46,058 nt of DNA, taken from positions 1 through 46,058 of the forward strand of contig CAMWNM010000013.1 in assembly GCA_947175635.1 (NCBI GenBank), given 5' to 3'. The DNA comes from an uncultured Bacteroidales bacterium. Lineage in GTDB: Bacteria > Bacteroidota > Bacteroidia > Bacteroidales > P3. The notes below the pieces were generated by a model. It saw only the letters and a list, made by a program, of their open reading frames with translations, ran no database searches and was not told where the DNA came from. Position 1 is the first letter of the stretch; every line of letters begins with the position of its first letter. Below, one piece after another: positions 24,037-32,372 of this stretch. The position numbers were made by a program, and so were the translations under genes.

Positions 24037-25368
24037 ATGTTTGAAAGTCTATCCGATAAACTCGAAAGAGCCTTTAAGGTACTGAAAGGACAGGGAAAAA
24101 TAACCGAAATCAATGTGGCCGAAACCTTGAAAGAGGTTCGGAAAGCCCTTTTGGATGCCGATGTCAATTATAAGATAGCCAAGCAATTCACGGATTCGGT
24201 AAAAGAAAAGGCCTTGGGGCGCAATGTACTTACGGCTGTTTCTCCTAGCCAGATGATGGTGAAACTCGTTCATGACGAGCTTACCGAACTGATGGGCAGC
24301 AAGGAATCCGAGCTCAACCTTCAGATCAACCCTACCGTGATACTGATGGCCGGTCTGCAAGGTTCGGGTAAGACCACGCACTCGGCCAAACTGGCCTGTT
24401 ACCTCAAGAATAAAAAGGGCCGGAAGCCGCTTTTGGTGGCTGCCGACGTATATCGTCCGGCCGCTATCGACCAGTTGGAAACCTTGGGTAAGCAGATAGA
24501 TGTGCCTGTCTTTTCACAGCGGGAGGAGAAAGATCCGGTGAAGATTGCCCGTCAGGCTGTGCGCCATGCCAAGGAAAACGCCTTTAATGTGGTGATTGTG
24601 GATACCGCCGGGCGTTTGGCCGTGGATGAGGAGATGATGGATGAGATAGGTCGCATCAAAGCCGAGGTGAATCCGCAGGAAACTTTGTTCGTGGTGGATG
24701 CCATGACAGGTCAGGACGCGGTAAACACCGCCAAGGCTTTCTACGATAAGTTGCACTATCAAGGCGTTATCCTCACCAAGTTAGACGGCGATACCCGAGG
24801 CGGAGCCGCCCTCACCATCCGTTCGGTGGTGAGTGTGCCGGTGAAATTTGTGGGGGTGGGCGAAAAGATGGAAGCCCTCGACGTGTTCTATCCTTCGCGT
24901 ATGGCCGACCGTATCTTGGGGATGGGCGATATCGTTTCTTTGGTGGAGCGCGCACAGGAACAGTACGATGAGGAGGAAGCCCGCAAGTTGCAGAAAAAAA
25001 TCCGCAACAACGAATTCAATTTCGATGATTTCTATGCCCAAATTCAGCAAATCAAGAAAATGGGAAGCATGAAGGATTTGATGGGCATGATCCCCGGTAT
25101 GGGCAAGGCACTTAAGGAGGTGGATATCAAGGACGATGCCTTTAAGCCCATCGAAGCCATGATTCAGTCGATGACTCCTTATGAAAGAGCCAACCCGCAG
25201 GTGCTGGATGCCTCCCGCCGTAACCGTATCGCCATGGGGAGCGGCACTTCGCTGGCTGAAGTGAACAAGATGATCAAGCAACTGGAAGAGACCAAGAAGA
25301 TGATGCGGGCCGTATCCAAACCGGGAGTGATGCAGGCCATGCGCAACATGAAACGCGCCCGCCGGTAG
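24037..25368 (+). CDS. ffh: Signal recognition particle protein Ffh (SRP54)
   Basis: Ffh binds SRP RNA and signal sequences of nascent membrane proteins and delivers ribosomes to FtsY. The 443-residue protein has the N domain (about 1-85) and the GTPase G domain with GLQGSGKTT at 106-114, DTAGRLAVDEEMM, TKLDGDTRGGAA and GVGEKMEAL. The methionine-rich M domain runs from about 320 (MGSMKDLMGMIPGMGKAL, MIQSMTPYERANP, GSGTSLAEVNKMIKQ). Length and order are normal. It leads a close-packed gene set with folD, glmM and pgk. The repeat array lies directly upstream. Confidence 0.97.
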   Translation: MFESLSDKLERAFKVLKGQGKITEINVAETLKEVRKALLDADVNYKIAKQFTDSVKEKALGRNVLTAVSPSQMMVKLVHDELTELMGSKESELNLQINPTVILMAGLQGSGKTTHSAKLACYLKNKKGRKPLLVAADVYRPAAIDQLETLGKQIDVPVFSQREEKDPVKIARQAVRHAKENAFNVVIVDTAGRLAVDEEMMDEIGRIKAEVNPQETLFVVDAMTGQDAVNTAKAFYDKLHYQGVILTKLDGDTRGGAALTIRSVVSVPVKFVGVGEKMEALDVFYPSRMADRILGMGDIVSLVERAQEQYDEEEARKLQKKIRNNEFNFDDFYAQIQQIKKMGSMKDLMGMIPGMGKALKEVDIKDDAFKPIEAMIQSMTPYERANPQVLDASRRNRIAMGSGTSLAEVNKMIKQLEETKKMMRAVSKPGVMQAMRNMKRARR

Positions 25369-25409
25369 GAACGGGGCCTGGTAAAAGCAATACCTAACAC
25401 ACAAAGCAT

Positions 25410-26294
25410 ATGAGACTGATAGACGGAAAGACAATCAGCGAAGCCATCAAAAAAGAGATCGCGGCCGAAGTGGCTTCCATGATCGACAAGGGCAAACGTG
25501 CCCCCCATATGGCGGCCATTCTGGTGGGCAACGACGGGGCGAGCGAAACCTATGTGGCCAGCAAGGAAAAGAACTGCCGTTCGGTAGGTATGACTTCCTC
25601 TCTGTATCGTTACGATGCCGGTATTTCCGAAAAGGAGCTGCTTGATGCGATTTCCTTTCTCAATCAAGACGATGATGTGGACGGTTTTATCGTTCAGTTG
25701 CCTTTGCCCAAGCATATGGATGTGGACAAGGTGATCCGGGCCATCGACCCCGAAAAAGACATAGACGGTTTCCATCCGGTAAATATGGGCTGTCTGGTAT
25801 TGGGCGAGGATACGTTTGTGCCGGCCACTCCTTACGGTATCATGGAGCTTCTGGAACGTGCCGGTATCGAGACTTCCGGTAAAAAATGCGTGGTGCTGGG
25901 CCGCAGCAATATCGTGGGAACGCCAATGGCGTTGCTGATGAGCCGCAACAACCCCCATGCCAACGCAACCGTAACCATCTGTCATAGCAAAACGGCCGAT
26001 TTGGCGGCAGAAGCCCGTATGGCCGATATTTTGGTGGCCGCCATCGGAAAGCCCGGTTTTGTTACGGCCGATATGGTGAAAGAGGGTGCGGTGGTTGTGG
26101 ATGTGGGTATCCACCGAGTGGAGGATAAGACCCGGCAGAACGGTTTCCGTTTGGTGGGCGATGTGGATTTTGATCAAGTCGCGCCCAAATGTTCGGCCAT
26201 CACTCCGGTTCCCGGTGGGGTTGGCCCTATGACGATCGCGGCTTTGCTGATGAATACGATGAAAGCCTATCGCAAACACATTTCGGCCCGTTGA
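25410..26294 (+). CDS. folD: Bifunctional methylene-THF dehydrogenase/cyclohydrolase FolD
   Basis: FolD interconverts 5,10-methylene-THF, methenyl-THF and 10-formyl-THF in the cytoplasm. The 294-residue protein has the catalytic region ASETYVASKEKNC (the Tyr and Lys of the active site), DGFIVQLPLPKHM, the substrate/NADP loop DGFHPVNMG, VVLGRSNIVGTPMALLM and the C-terminal PVPGGVGPMTIAALLMNT. It starts 41 nt after ffh. It is a full-length, ordinary member. Confidence 0.97.
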   Translation: MRLIDGKTISEAIKKEIAAEVASMIDKGKRAPHMAAILVGNDGASETYVASKEKNCRSVGMTSSLYRYDAGISEKELLDAISFLNQDDDVDGFIVQLPLPKHMDVDKVIRAIDPEKDIDGFHPVNMGCLVLGEDTFVPATPYGIMELLERAGIETSGKKCVVLGRSNIVGTPMALLMSRNNPHANATVTICHSKTADLAAEARMADILVAAIGKPGFVTADMVKEGAVVVDVGIHRVEDKTRQNGFRLVGDVDFDQVAPKCSAITPVPGGVGPMTIAALLMNTMKAYRKHISAR

Positions 26295-26335
26295 GCAAGC
26301 CGAATCATTCATAAATTCCCTACAAGACAGAGAAG

Positions 26336-27763
26336 ATGACGCTAATCAAATCCATATCCGGTATCAGAGGAACCATCGGCGGTGTGGCGGGAGAGAACCT
26401 CACGCCGCTGGATATCGTGAAATTCTCCTGCGCTTTCGCCTGCTTTCTGCAAACGCGCCATAAGGGAACGACGGCGCGGAAACCCCTGCGCATGGTGGTG
26501 GGGCGCGATGGACGTATGTCGGGCGATATGGTGGAGAAATTAGTTACCGGCAGTTTGCTCGGGATGGGAGTGGATGTGGTGGAACTGGGTCTTGCCACCA
26601 CGCCTACGGTAGAAATGGCCGTGGTACGCAACAAAGCCCAGGGCGGAATCATCATCACCGCCAGCCATAATCCGGCACAATGGAACGCTCTTAAGTTGCT
26701 TAACGAGAAAGGCGAATTTATCGATGCCGGGGAAGGGGCCGAAGTGGTGCGCCTTTCGGAATCCGGCCGCATGGTTTTTGCTCCGGTGGAACAATTGGGC
26801 AAGCGTACATCCGATACCAAGGCACTTGCCTGGCATATCGATAAAATTCTGAAACTTAAAACCGTGAGCGAAAGGGATATCCGTGCGGCCAAACTGACGG
26901 TGGTGGTTGACGGGATCAATTCGGTGGGGGGCGATGCCATTCCGCGTTTGCTCAAATGTTTGGGGGTAAAGAAAGTGATTGCGCTCAATGCCGTTCCCGA
27001 CGGGCGTTTTGCCCATAATCCCGAACCGCTTCCGGCGCATTTGAAGGATCTTTCCAAGGCGGTAAGGGAAAATCAGGCCGATATGGGGATTTCAGTGGAT
27101 CCGGATGTGGACCGTCTGGCGTTTGTATGCGAAGACGGCAGTATGTTCGGAGAGGAGTACACCCTTGTGGCCGTGGCTGATTATATACTGCAGCACAAGA
27201 AGGGCAACACGGTTTCCAATATGTCTTCTTCCCGAGCCTTGCGCGATGTTACCGAGAAGAAAGGCGGCCGCTATTTTTCGGCGCCTGTGGGCGAGGTGAA
27301 TGTGGTGGCCCGGATGAAGGAGGTGAAGGCGCTTATCGGCGGCGAAGGCAACGGAGGGGTGATTTATCCGCCTTTGCACTACGGTCGTGATGCTTTGGTG
27401 GGCGTAGCTTTGTTCCTGACCTCTTTCGCCCAAAAGCGCAAAGAAGACAAGAACTTTTCGATGACCGCTTACCGCAAGTCGTTTCCCGCTTATGTGATTT
27501 CCAAAAACCGCATCGAACTGAATCCCGGTACGCAGGTGGATAAGGTTCTGGCACAGGTAAAGAAGAAATATTCCCGAGAAAGGATGTCGGAAGAAGACGG
27601 CATCCGTATCGATTTCGAATCGAGCCGGGAATGGGTGCAGCTGCGCCGTTCCAATACCGAACCGATCATCAGGGTGTATGCCGAAAGCACCACGGCCGGA
27701 AAAGCCGATGCCCTGGGAAAACGGTTTGTTGAAGAAATAACCCTTGCCCTGGGCAAGAAATAA
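26336..27763 (+). CDS. glmM: Phosphoglucosamine mutase-type phosphohexomutase
   Basis: A 475-residue alpha-D-phosphohexomutase, probably GlmM, which converts glucosamine-6-phosphate to glucosamine-1-phosphate for peptidoglycan and LPS. Seen in the translation: SISGIRGTIGG, the phosphoserine loop TASHNP (Ser110), the metal loop DPDVDRLAF, the sugar loop GEGNGG and the phosphate-binding RRSNTEPIIRVY. The family also holds phosphomannomutases and phosphoglucomutases, so substrate is inferred from the GlmM-like start and overall form. It lies 41 nt after folD and 11 nt before pgk. Confidence 0.88.
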   Translation: MTLIKSISGIRGTIGGVAGENLTPLDIVKFSCAFACFLQTRHKGTTARKPLRMVVGRDGRMSGDMVEKLVTGSLLGMGVDVVELGLATTPTVEMAVVRNKAQGGIIITASHNPAQWNALKLLNEKGEFIDAGEGAEVVRLSESGRMVFAPVEQLGKRTSDTKALAWHIDKILKLKTVSERDIRAAKLTVVVDGINSVGGDAIPRLLKCLGVKKVIALNAVPDGRFAHNPEPLPAHLKDLSKAVRENQADMGISVDPDVDRLAFVCEDGSMFGEEYTLVAVADYILQHKKGNTVSNMSSSRALRDVTEKKGGRYFSAPVGEVNVVARMKEVKALIGGEGNGGVIYPPLHYGRDALVGVALFLTSFAQKRKEDKNFSMTAYRKSFPAYVISKNRIELNPGTQVDKVLAQVKKKYSRERMSEEDGIRIDFESSREWVQLRRSNTEPIIRVYAESTTAGKADALGKRFVEEITLALGKK

Positions 27764-27774
27764 TACCTGAAATC

Positions 27775-28968
27775 ATGAAAACGATAGCGCAAGCTGATTT
27801 TAAGAACAGGAAGGTACTGGTACGTTGCGACTTCAATGTGCCGTTCGGCAAAGCGGGTGAAATTACCGACGACACCCGGATCAAGGAGTGTTTGCCCACG
27901 ATCCGAAAATTGCTGGACGACGGGGCGTCGCTGATCCTTATGTCGCATCTGGGCCGGCCGGCCGGTACGGGTTATGAAGCGGCTTTCAGCCTTGCTCCGG
28001 TGGCGAGGCATATCGAAAGCCTGTTGGGCCGCAAGGTGGTTTTTCCCGGCGATGCCTTTGAGGATGCTACCGTAAAAGCTGCCAAAGCCTTGCAGCCGGG
28101 CGAAGTGATGCTGTTGGAAAACTTGCGTTTCATCAAAGGGGAAACCAAGGGCGATGAGGAATTTGCCCGGTATCTGGCATCTTTGGGCGATACGTATGTG
28201 AACGATGCTTTCGGCGCGGCACACAGGGCGCATGCCTCCACGGCGGTCATCGCCGGTTTTTTCCCCGGCAACAAATATTTCGGTCTGTTGATGGCGCATG
28301 AAATCGAGAATCTCGAAAAACTGCTGCATCATGCCGAACATCCTTTCACAGCCGTTATCGGCGGCGCCAAGGTGTCGAGCAAGATAGATGTGTTGAAAAA
28401 CCTCGCCGACAAGGTGGACAACCTCATTATCGGCGGCGGTATGGCCTATACATTCGTAAAGGCCACGGGAGGCAGCATCGGTACCTCCTTGGTGGAAGAC
28501 GACAAACTGGACACCGCCCTCGAAATCCTGGATACCTTTAAGCGGAAAGGCGTGCGGCTGATTCTGCCGGTGGATACGCTTTGCGCCGACCGTTTCGACA
28601 ACGATGCCGAGCGCAAGACCGTGCCCACCGATGCCATTCCCGACGGTTGGATGGGGATGGATATAGGTCAGGAAACGATTGCCGCTTATGAAGCGGTGTT
28701 GAAAGAGTCGCGTTCTGTGCTTTGGAACGGTCCGTTAGGGGTATTTGAAATGGAAAATTTCAGTAGAGGAACTTTACAGATAGGCCGTTGTATAGGAGAT
28801 GTAACGGCCCGTGGCGGCTATACGGCTGTGGGCGGCGGCGATTCGGTAGCCGCCGTGAACCGCTTGGGTCTCACCAAAGGTATTTCGTATATCTCCACCG
28901 GCGGCGGAGCGATGCTCGAATATCTTGAAGGAAAGAAACTGCCCGGCGTGGAAGCTATTTTGAATTAG
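27775..28968 (+). CDS. pgk: Phosphoglycerate kinase
   Basis: Pgk makes ATP from 1,3-bisphosphoglycerate in glycolysis. The 397-residue protein shows VRCDFNVPFGKAGEITDDTR, LILMSHLGRPAG, LLENLRFIKGETKGD, YVNDAFGAAHRAHAST, AVIGGAKVSSKIDVLKNL, VLWNGPLGVFEMENF and the C-terminal GGGDSVAAVNRLG with TGGGAMLEYLEG. It is the last gene of the ffh-folD-glmM-pgk set. A GC-rich hairpin follows. Confidence 0.97.
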   Translation: MKTIAQADFKNRKVLVRCDFNVPFGKAGEITDDTRIKECLPTIRKLLDDGASLILMSHLGRPAGTGYEAAFSLAPVARHIESLLGRKVVFPGDAFEDATVKAAKALQPGEVMLLENLRFIKGETKGDEEFARYLASLGDTYVNDAFGAAHRAHASTAVIAGFFPGNKYFGLLMAHEIENLEKLLHHAEHPFTAVIGGAKVSSKIDVLKNLADKVDNLIIGGGMAYTFVKATGGSIGTSLVEDDKLDTALEILDTFKRKGVRLILPVDTLCADRFDNDAERKTVPTDAIPDGWMGMDIGQETIAAYEAVLKESRSVLWNGPLGVFEMENFSRGTLQIGRCIGDVTARGGYTAVGGGDSVAAVNRLGLTKGISYISTGGGAMLEYLEGKKLPGVEAILN

Positions 28969-28977
28969 TCTCTTGTT

Positions 28978-29034
28978 GCTTGCGGCGGTGTGTTTCCCTC
29001 TCCGCCGCAAGCGAAATATCCCGCCGCAAGCGAA
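28978..29034. other. GC-rich inverted repeat with a duplicated right arm between pgk and the FAH-family gene
   Basis: GCTTGCGGCGG (28978-28988) pairs perfectly with CCGCCGCAAGC at 29002-29012. The right arm is present again at 29021-29031, as part of the direct repeat CCGCCGCAAGCGAA. The left arm can therefore pair with either copy. There is no T-run, so it would be an atypical terminator for two converging genes. Confidence 0.5.
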
Positions 29035-29040
29035 GCGGTG

Positions 29041-29655
29041 CTATTTGATGGCGCACCGCAATACTTCCTCCCCTTCCAGAAAAGCCTCCAGCCTGTCGCC
29101 GATAGAGACTTTTCCGACGCCGGGCGGCGTACCGGTAAAGATATAATCGCCCGTCCGCAAGGTAAAGAATTTCGATATGTGGCTGATGATTTCTGGTATG
29201 GAAAACAACATGCGGGCTGTATGTCCGGTTTGTACCGTTTCTCCGTTCTTTCTCATCTCGAAGTGCAGGTCTTGCATCCCTTGCCTGAATTTTTCCTTGG
29301 GGATAAAGTTGCCGATAGCTGCCGAATTGTCGAAACTCTTGCAGATTTCCCACGGTAGTCCGGCCTTGCGGCAGTCCCGCTGGAGGTCACGGGCGGTAAA
29401 GTCGAATCCCAATGTACAGGCATCGTAATAGGTATCGGCAAAACGCGCCTCTATATTCTTGCCGACTTTGCAGATGCGGAGAACCAACTCGGTTTCATAA
29501 TGCACCTCCTGCGTGAAGTCGGGAATAAAGAAAGGTCTGTTTTTAATCAAGAGGGCCGTGTCGGGCTTACAGAAAAAAACGGGCTGTTCGGGCACGGCGG
29601 AATTGAGTTCGGCAATGTGTTCGAGATAGTTCTGTCCGATGCAGATGATTTTCAT
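29041..29655 (-). CDS. Fumarylacetoacetate hydrolase (FAH) family protein
   Basis: A 204-residue single-domain FAH-fold protein. It has the metal-binding pattern VHYETELVLRI and the characteristic TGTPPGVGKVSIGD near the end. Members hydrolyse or decarboxylate 2-oxoacids, for example acylpyruvases and oxaloacetate decarboxylases; the substrate here is not evident. The start is ATG at 29655 (MKIICIGQNYLEH, typical of the family). It follows the TonB-type receptor gene by 41 nt on the same strand and may be cotranscribed with it, without an obvious functional link. Confidence 0.88.
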   Translation of the reverse strand: MKIICIGQNYLEHIAELNSAVPEQPVFFCKPDTALLIKNRPFFIPDFTQEVHYETELVLRICKVGKNIEARFADTYYDACTLGFDFTARDLQRDCRKAGLPWEICKSFDNSAAIGNFIPKEKFRQGMQDLHFEMRKNGETVQTGHTARMLFSIPEIISHISKFFTLRTGDYIFTGTPPGVGKVSIGDRLEAFLEGEEVLRCAIK

Positions 29656-29696
29656 GCCAGGCTGTCTTTTGAAACGGATGTCAAACTTGCGGAAGG

Positions 29697-32234
29697 CTAA
29701 TCCATTCCTCCGCCTCTTTCCTCATTGGAGTTTCTTTGCCGGTTTCGCTGCTTCTGCTCGCCTTGATTGATCTTGTAGGTGAGCGTTACATAAAGCGCGG
29801 TGGAATTTTTGGGCTTTCTCTTTTGATGTGAGATGAAACCATCTCCGGTAACGGTGTTGTTCCATTGCTGGGTGTGGAAAAGGTCGCTGACCCGGAGTCC
29901 CAGATTGAGCGTCTTTTTCAGGAAAGTTTTCCTTACCGCCAGCTCACCCGAAACGTTTTGGTCGAATTTTGTCTGTCCCCAATAGGAAGGACCGCGGTAG
30001 CGGCAGGAAAGCTGTACGGTGAAATCCAACGGCAGGTTCATCGTGGTGTTGAACTGGGCGCTGTAGCTGAGGCCTTCGGCCGAAGAGGACTCGTCAAGTA
30101 CATGGTCGGAGGTGATGTTCTGGTACAGACTTCCGCTGAGGCTCATCCGCCACCATTTCAGCAATTGTTGTTCGTACGAGATGTCGAAGCCGTAAGTATG
30201 CCCCTGGGCGTAGTTGTAGAAAGTTTGGTTGAGCAGTATCTCGTGCGAAGAGGGATTTTCGGCCTCGAACTGGTAGCGGCGGATCAAATCCTGCAGATAA
30301 CGGTAATACACCGTTACATAGAATGAGGAAGATTTTACGAAAAGCGAATAATTGAGTTCCAACGAGTGGATATCCTGCGGTTTCAGATTTGGGTTTCCGT
30401 AAGAAATCGAAGATGGGTAGTTGGCGTAGTCGATGTAGGGATCCAGATTATTGGGGCGGGGGCGGTTCACACGGCGGCTGTAGCTCAGTTGCAGCTCTTG
30501 CTTGTCGTTGATTTTGTAAGACATATGTACGGCCGGATAGAAACGGAAACGCCGGTAGTCAAAACTTGTATCTACGGTTTCGGTTGTTTTTTTGGCCGTC
30601 ATCAGGTCGGCTTCCATACGTCCGCCCACCTGGAAGGTGAAGCGGCCGAACTTTCCCATCAGGTTGGCGTAGAGGCCGTGGTTGTGTTCGATGTAATCGA
30701 AATACATCGATGTGTCCTGATATTCGTTGAGCCGTGTGTCGTAATTGCTTACGGTCTTCTGCCACTGTACCTTGGCCTGATATCCCACTTCCAGCGAAAG
30801 CTTGTCGCTGAAAGGGTGGAAGTAATTGAGCTGGGCGTCCAGATCAAGACCTTGCCGGTCGTTGAGGGTGGTCTGTCTGACAGAAGAGGAGTCGGCAGGG
30901 GTAAGCATCGTGCGCCGCGTGAGGGCTTCTCCGTTGGAATTGTGGTAGTTTACCGTGGCGTCGAAAGAAAGTTCCTGTTGCGGTTTGCTGAATTTATGCA
31001 CATAGGAAAGCGCGCCCTGCCCGTTGTACATCACCGAGTTCTCGGAAGAATAGGTGTTCAGGGTGCGTATCCAATGTTCCTCCAGCAAGGCTTCTTCGCC
31101 CGGCAGGGGTTGGTAGGCATCGGGACGGGAGGGATCGAGATAACTGAAAGTGCGGGTGGCCGGATTGCGGCCGCTGCGGTTGTTTTCCCATCCGTCGAAA
31201 GTGCCGCTTATCAGGAGGCTGTTGTTCGGGTTGATCCGGAAATCGGCGCCTATCTGCACCTTGCCGCCGTAACCGCCCCGTCTGTTGGTGCTTGTTCCGG
31301 TTTCTTTCTGAATGTTGTCGTAAGAAAGGGGATTGCTTATAAAACTGGTGCGGTCTGATTTTCCCGAAGATTCACGTTCGCGGTAACTGAAATCCAGATT
31401 GGTGAAGAGGGTTGCCTTCTTGAGTCCGAAACTGAGGTTGCTGCCCACTCCGTAGCGGTTGGCCGTGGAGGCGGAGGCATATACGTTGCCGTTCACGCCC
31501 GTTGTCTTGCGCTCTTTGGTAATGATGTTGATGATGCCCGAAGTGCCTTCGGGATTGTATTTGGCCGAAGGGTTGGAGATAATCTCGATATTGGCGATGT
31601 TGTTGGCCGAAATCTGTTCCAGGCCCAGTCCGGAAAGCGTGGCCGGACGGCCGTCGATCAATACGGTAACGCTTTCACTTCCTTTCATCGACACATTGCC
31701 CTCTTCGTCCACGCTGATGGAAGGCACGTTCTGCAACACGTCCACTGCCGAACCGCCTTCGCTCACCAGACTTTGTTCCACGTTCACCACCTTGCGGTCG
31801 AGGCTATACTCGATGGTGCGTTTCTGTCCGGTAATGGTAACGGCCTCCAGCATCTGGGCGGCAGGTTTCATGAAAATCTTTCCGGCGTTCAAATCGGGTC
31901 TGGCCGGTGTGAGCCGGAACACCTCGCTCTTTTGGGCGGAAAAGCCCATGGAGGAAAAAGTGGCCTGCAAGGGGCGGTTCAAGGGCAGGTTTTCGATACG
32001 GAAAGCACCTGATATATTGGTTACAACCCCGCCTGCAATCTTGTGGGCCGCAGTATCCTGAACCACTACATTGATGAATTCCAAAGGGGCGTTCACACCA
32101 TATTCGAAAACGGAACCGGAGTAGGAACCGTTCTGGGCGAAAGTTTCGGGGCGCAACAGAAAAACGACTGCCGTAAGCAGAACGACGGCACGTTTGAAAG
32201 CGGAACGTCGGCGATTCTGTATATAGGATAACAT
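29697..32234 (-). CDS. TonB-dependent receptor-like outer-membrane beta-barrel protein
   Basis: An 845-residue protein with a signal sequence (AFKRAVVLLTAVVFLL), start ATG 32234. Order: carboxypeptidase-regulatory-like beta domain (about 35-125), a plug (MLEAVTITGQKRTIEYSLDR, VDVLQNVPSISVDEEGNV, VLIDGRPATLSG, IIEIISNPSAKYNPEG-like region), then a large barrel ending in ALYVTLTYKIN plus a charged tail. This is the Omp_b-brl_3-type receptor group common in Bacteroidota. They import or sense unknown ligands using TonB. No SusD partner, sigma or anti-sigma gene is adjacent, so no substrate can be proposed. Confidence 0.88.
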   Translation of the reverse strand: MLSYIQNRRRSAFKRAVVLLTAVVFLLRPETFAQNGSYSGSVFEYGVNAPLEFINVVVQDTAAHKIAGGVVTNISGAFRIENLPLNRPLQATFSSMGFSAQKSEVFRLTPARPDLNAGKIFMKPAAQMLEAVTITGQKRTIEYSLDRKVVNVEQSLVSEGGSAVDVLQNVPSISVDEEGNVSMKGSESVTVLIDGRPATLSGLGLEQISANNIANIEIISNPSAKYNPEGTSGIINIITKERKTTGVNGNVYASASTANRYGVGSNLSFGLKKATLFTNLDFSYRERESSGKSDRTSFISNPLSYDNIQKETGTSTNRRGGYGGKVQIGADFRINPNNSLLISGTFDGWENNRSGRNPATRTFSYLDPSRPDAYQPLPGEEALLEEHWIRTLNTYSSENSVMYNGQGALSYVHKFSKPQQELSFDATVNYHNSNGEALTRRTMLTPADSSSVRQTTLNDRQGLDLDAQLNYFHPFSDKLSLEVGYQAKVQWQKTVSNYDTRLNEYQDTSMYFDYIEHNHGLYANLMGKFGRFTFQVGGRMEADLMTAKKTTETVDTSFDYRRFRFYPAVHMSYKINDKQELQLSYSRRVNRPRPNNLDPYIDYANYPSSISYGNPNLKPQDIHSLELNYSLFVKSSSFYVTVYYRYLQDLIRRYQFEAENPSSHEILLNQTFYNYAQGHTYGFDISYEQQLLKWWRMSLSGSLYQNITSDHVLDESSSAEGLSYSAQFNTTMNLPLDFTVQLSCRYRGPSYWGQTKFDQNVSGELAVRKTFLKKTLNLGLRVSDLFHTQQWNNTVTGDGFISHQKRKPKNSTALYVTLTYKINQGEQKQRNRQRNSNEERGGGMD

Positions 32235-32291
32235 CTGTTTTTTATTTTCTCCGCCAGGGGGCTGTGTAAAGGCGTATGGGTTGAAAGCGTG

Positions 32292-32299
32292 CAAAAATA
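32292..32299 (-). promoter_or_regulatory. -7 element of the TonB-receptor gene
   Basis: On the minus strand this reads TATTTTTG, an exact TAnnTTTG match about 58 nt before the ATG at 32234. It lies in an A/T-run, and no -33 is evident, so a chance match is possible. Confidence 0.35.
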
Positions 32300-32372
32300 A
32301 AAAAAATAAGCAATCGGGTTTGCCGAACTTGCCGTATATTTACAAATCGGTAAGTCATGCAAAAAAGCAAAG

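Noticed and set aside
25179..26312. 377-codon minus-strand frame opposite folD
   Set aside because: Shadow of folD, which is complete and unmistakable.
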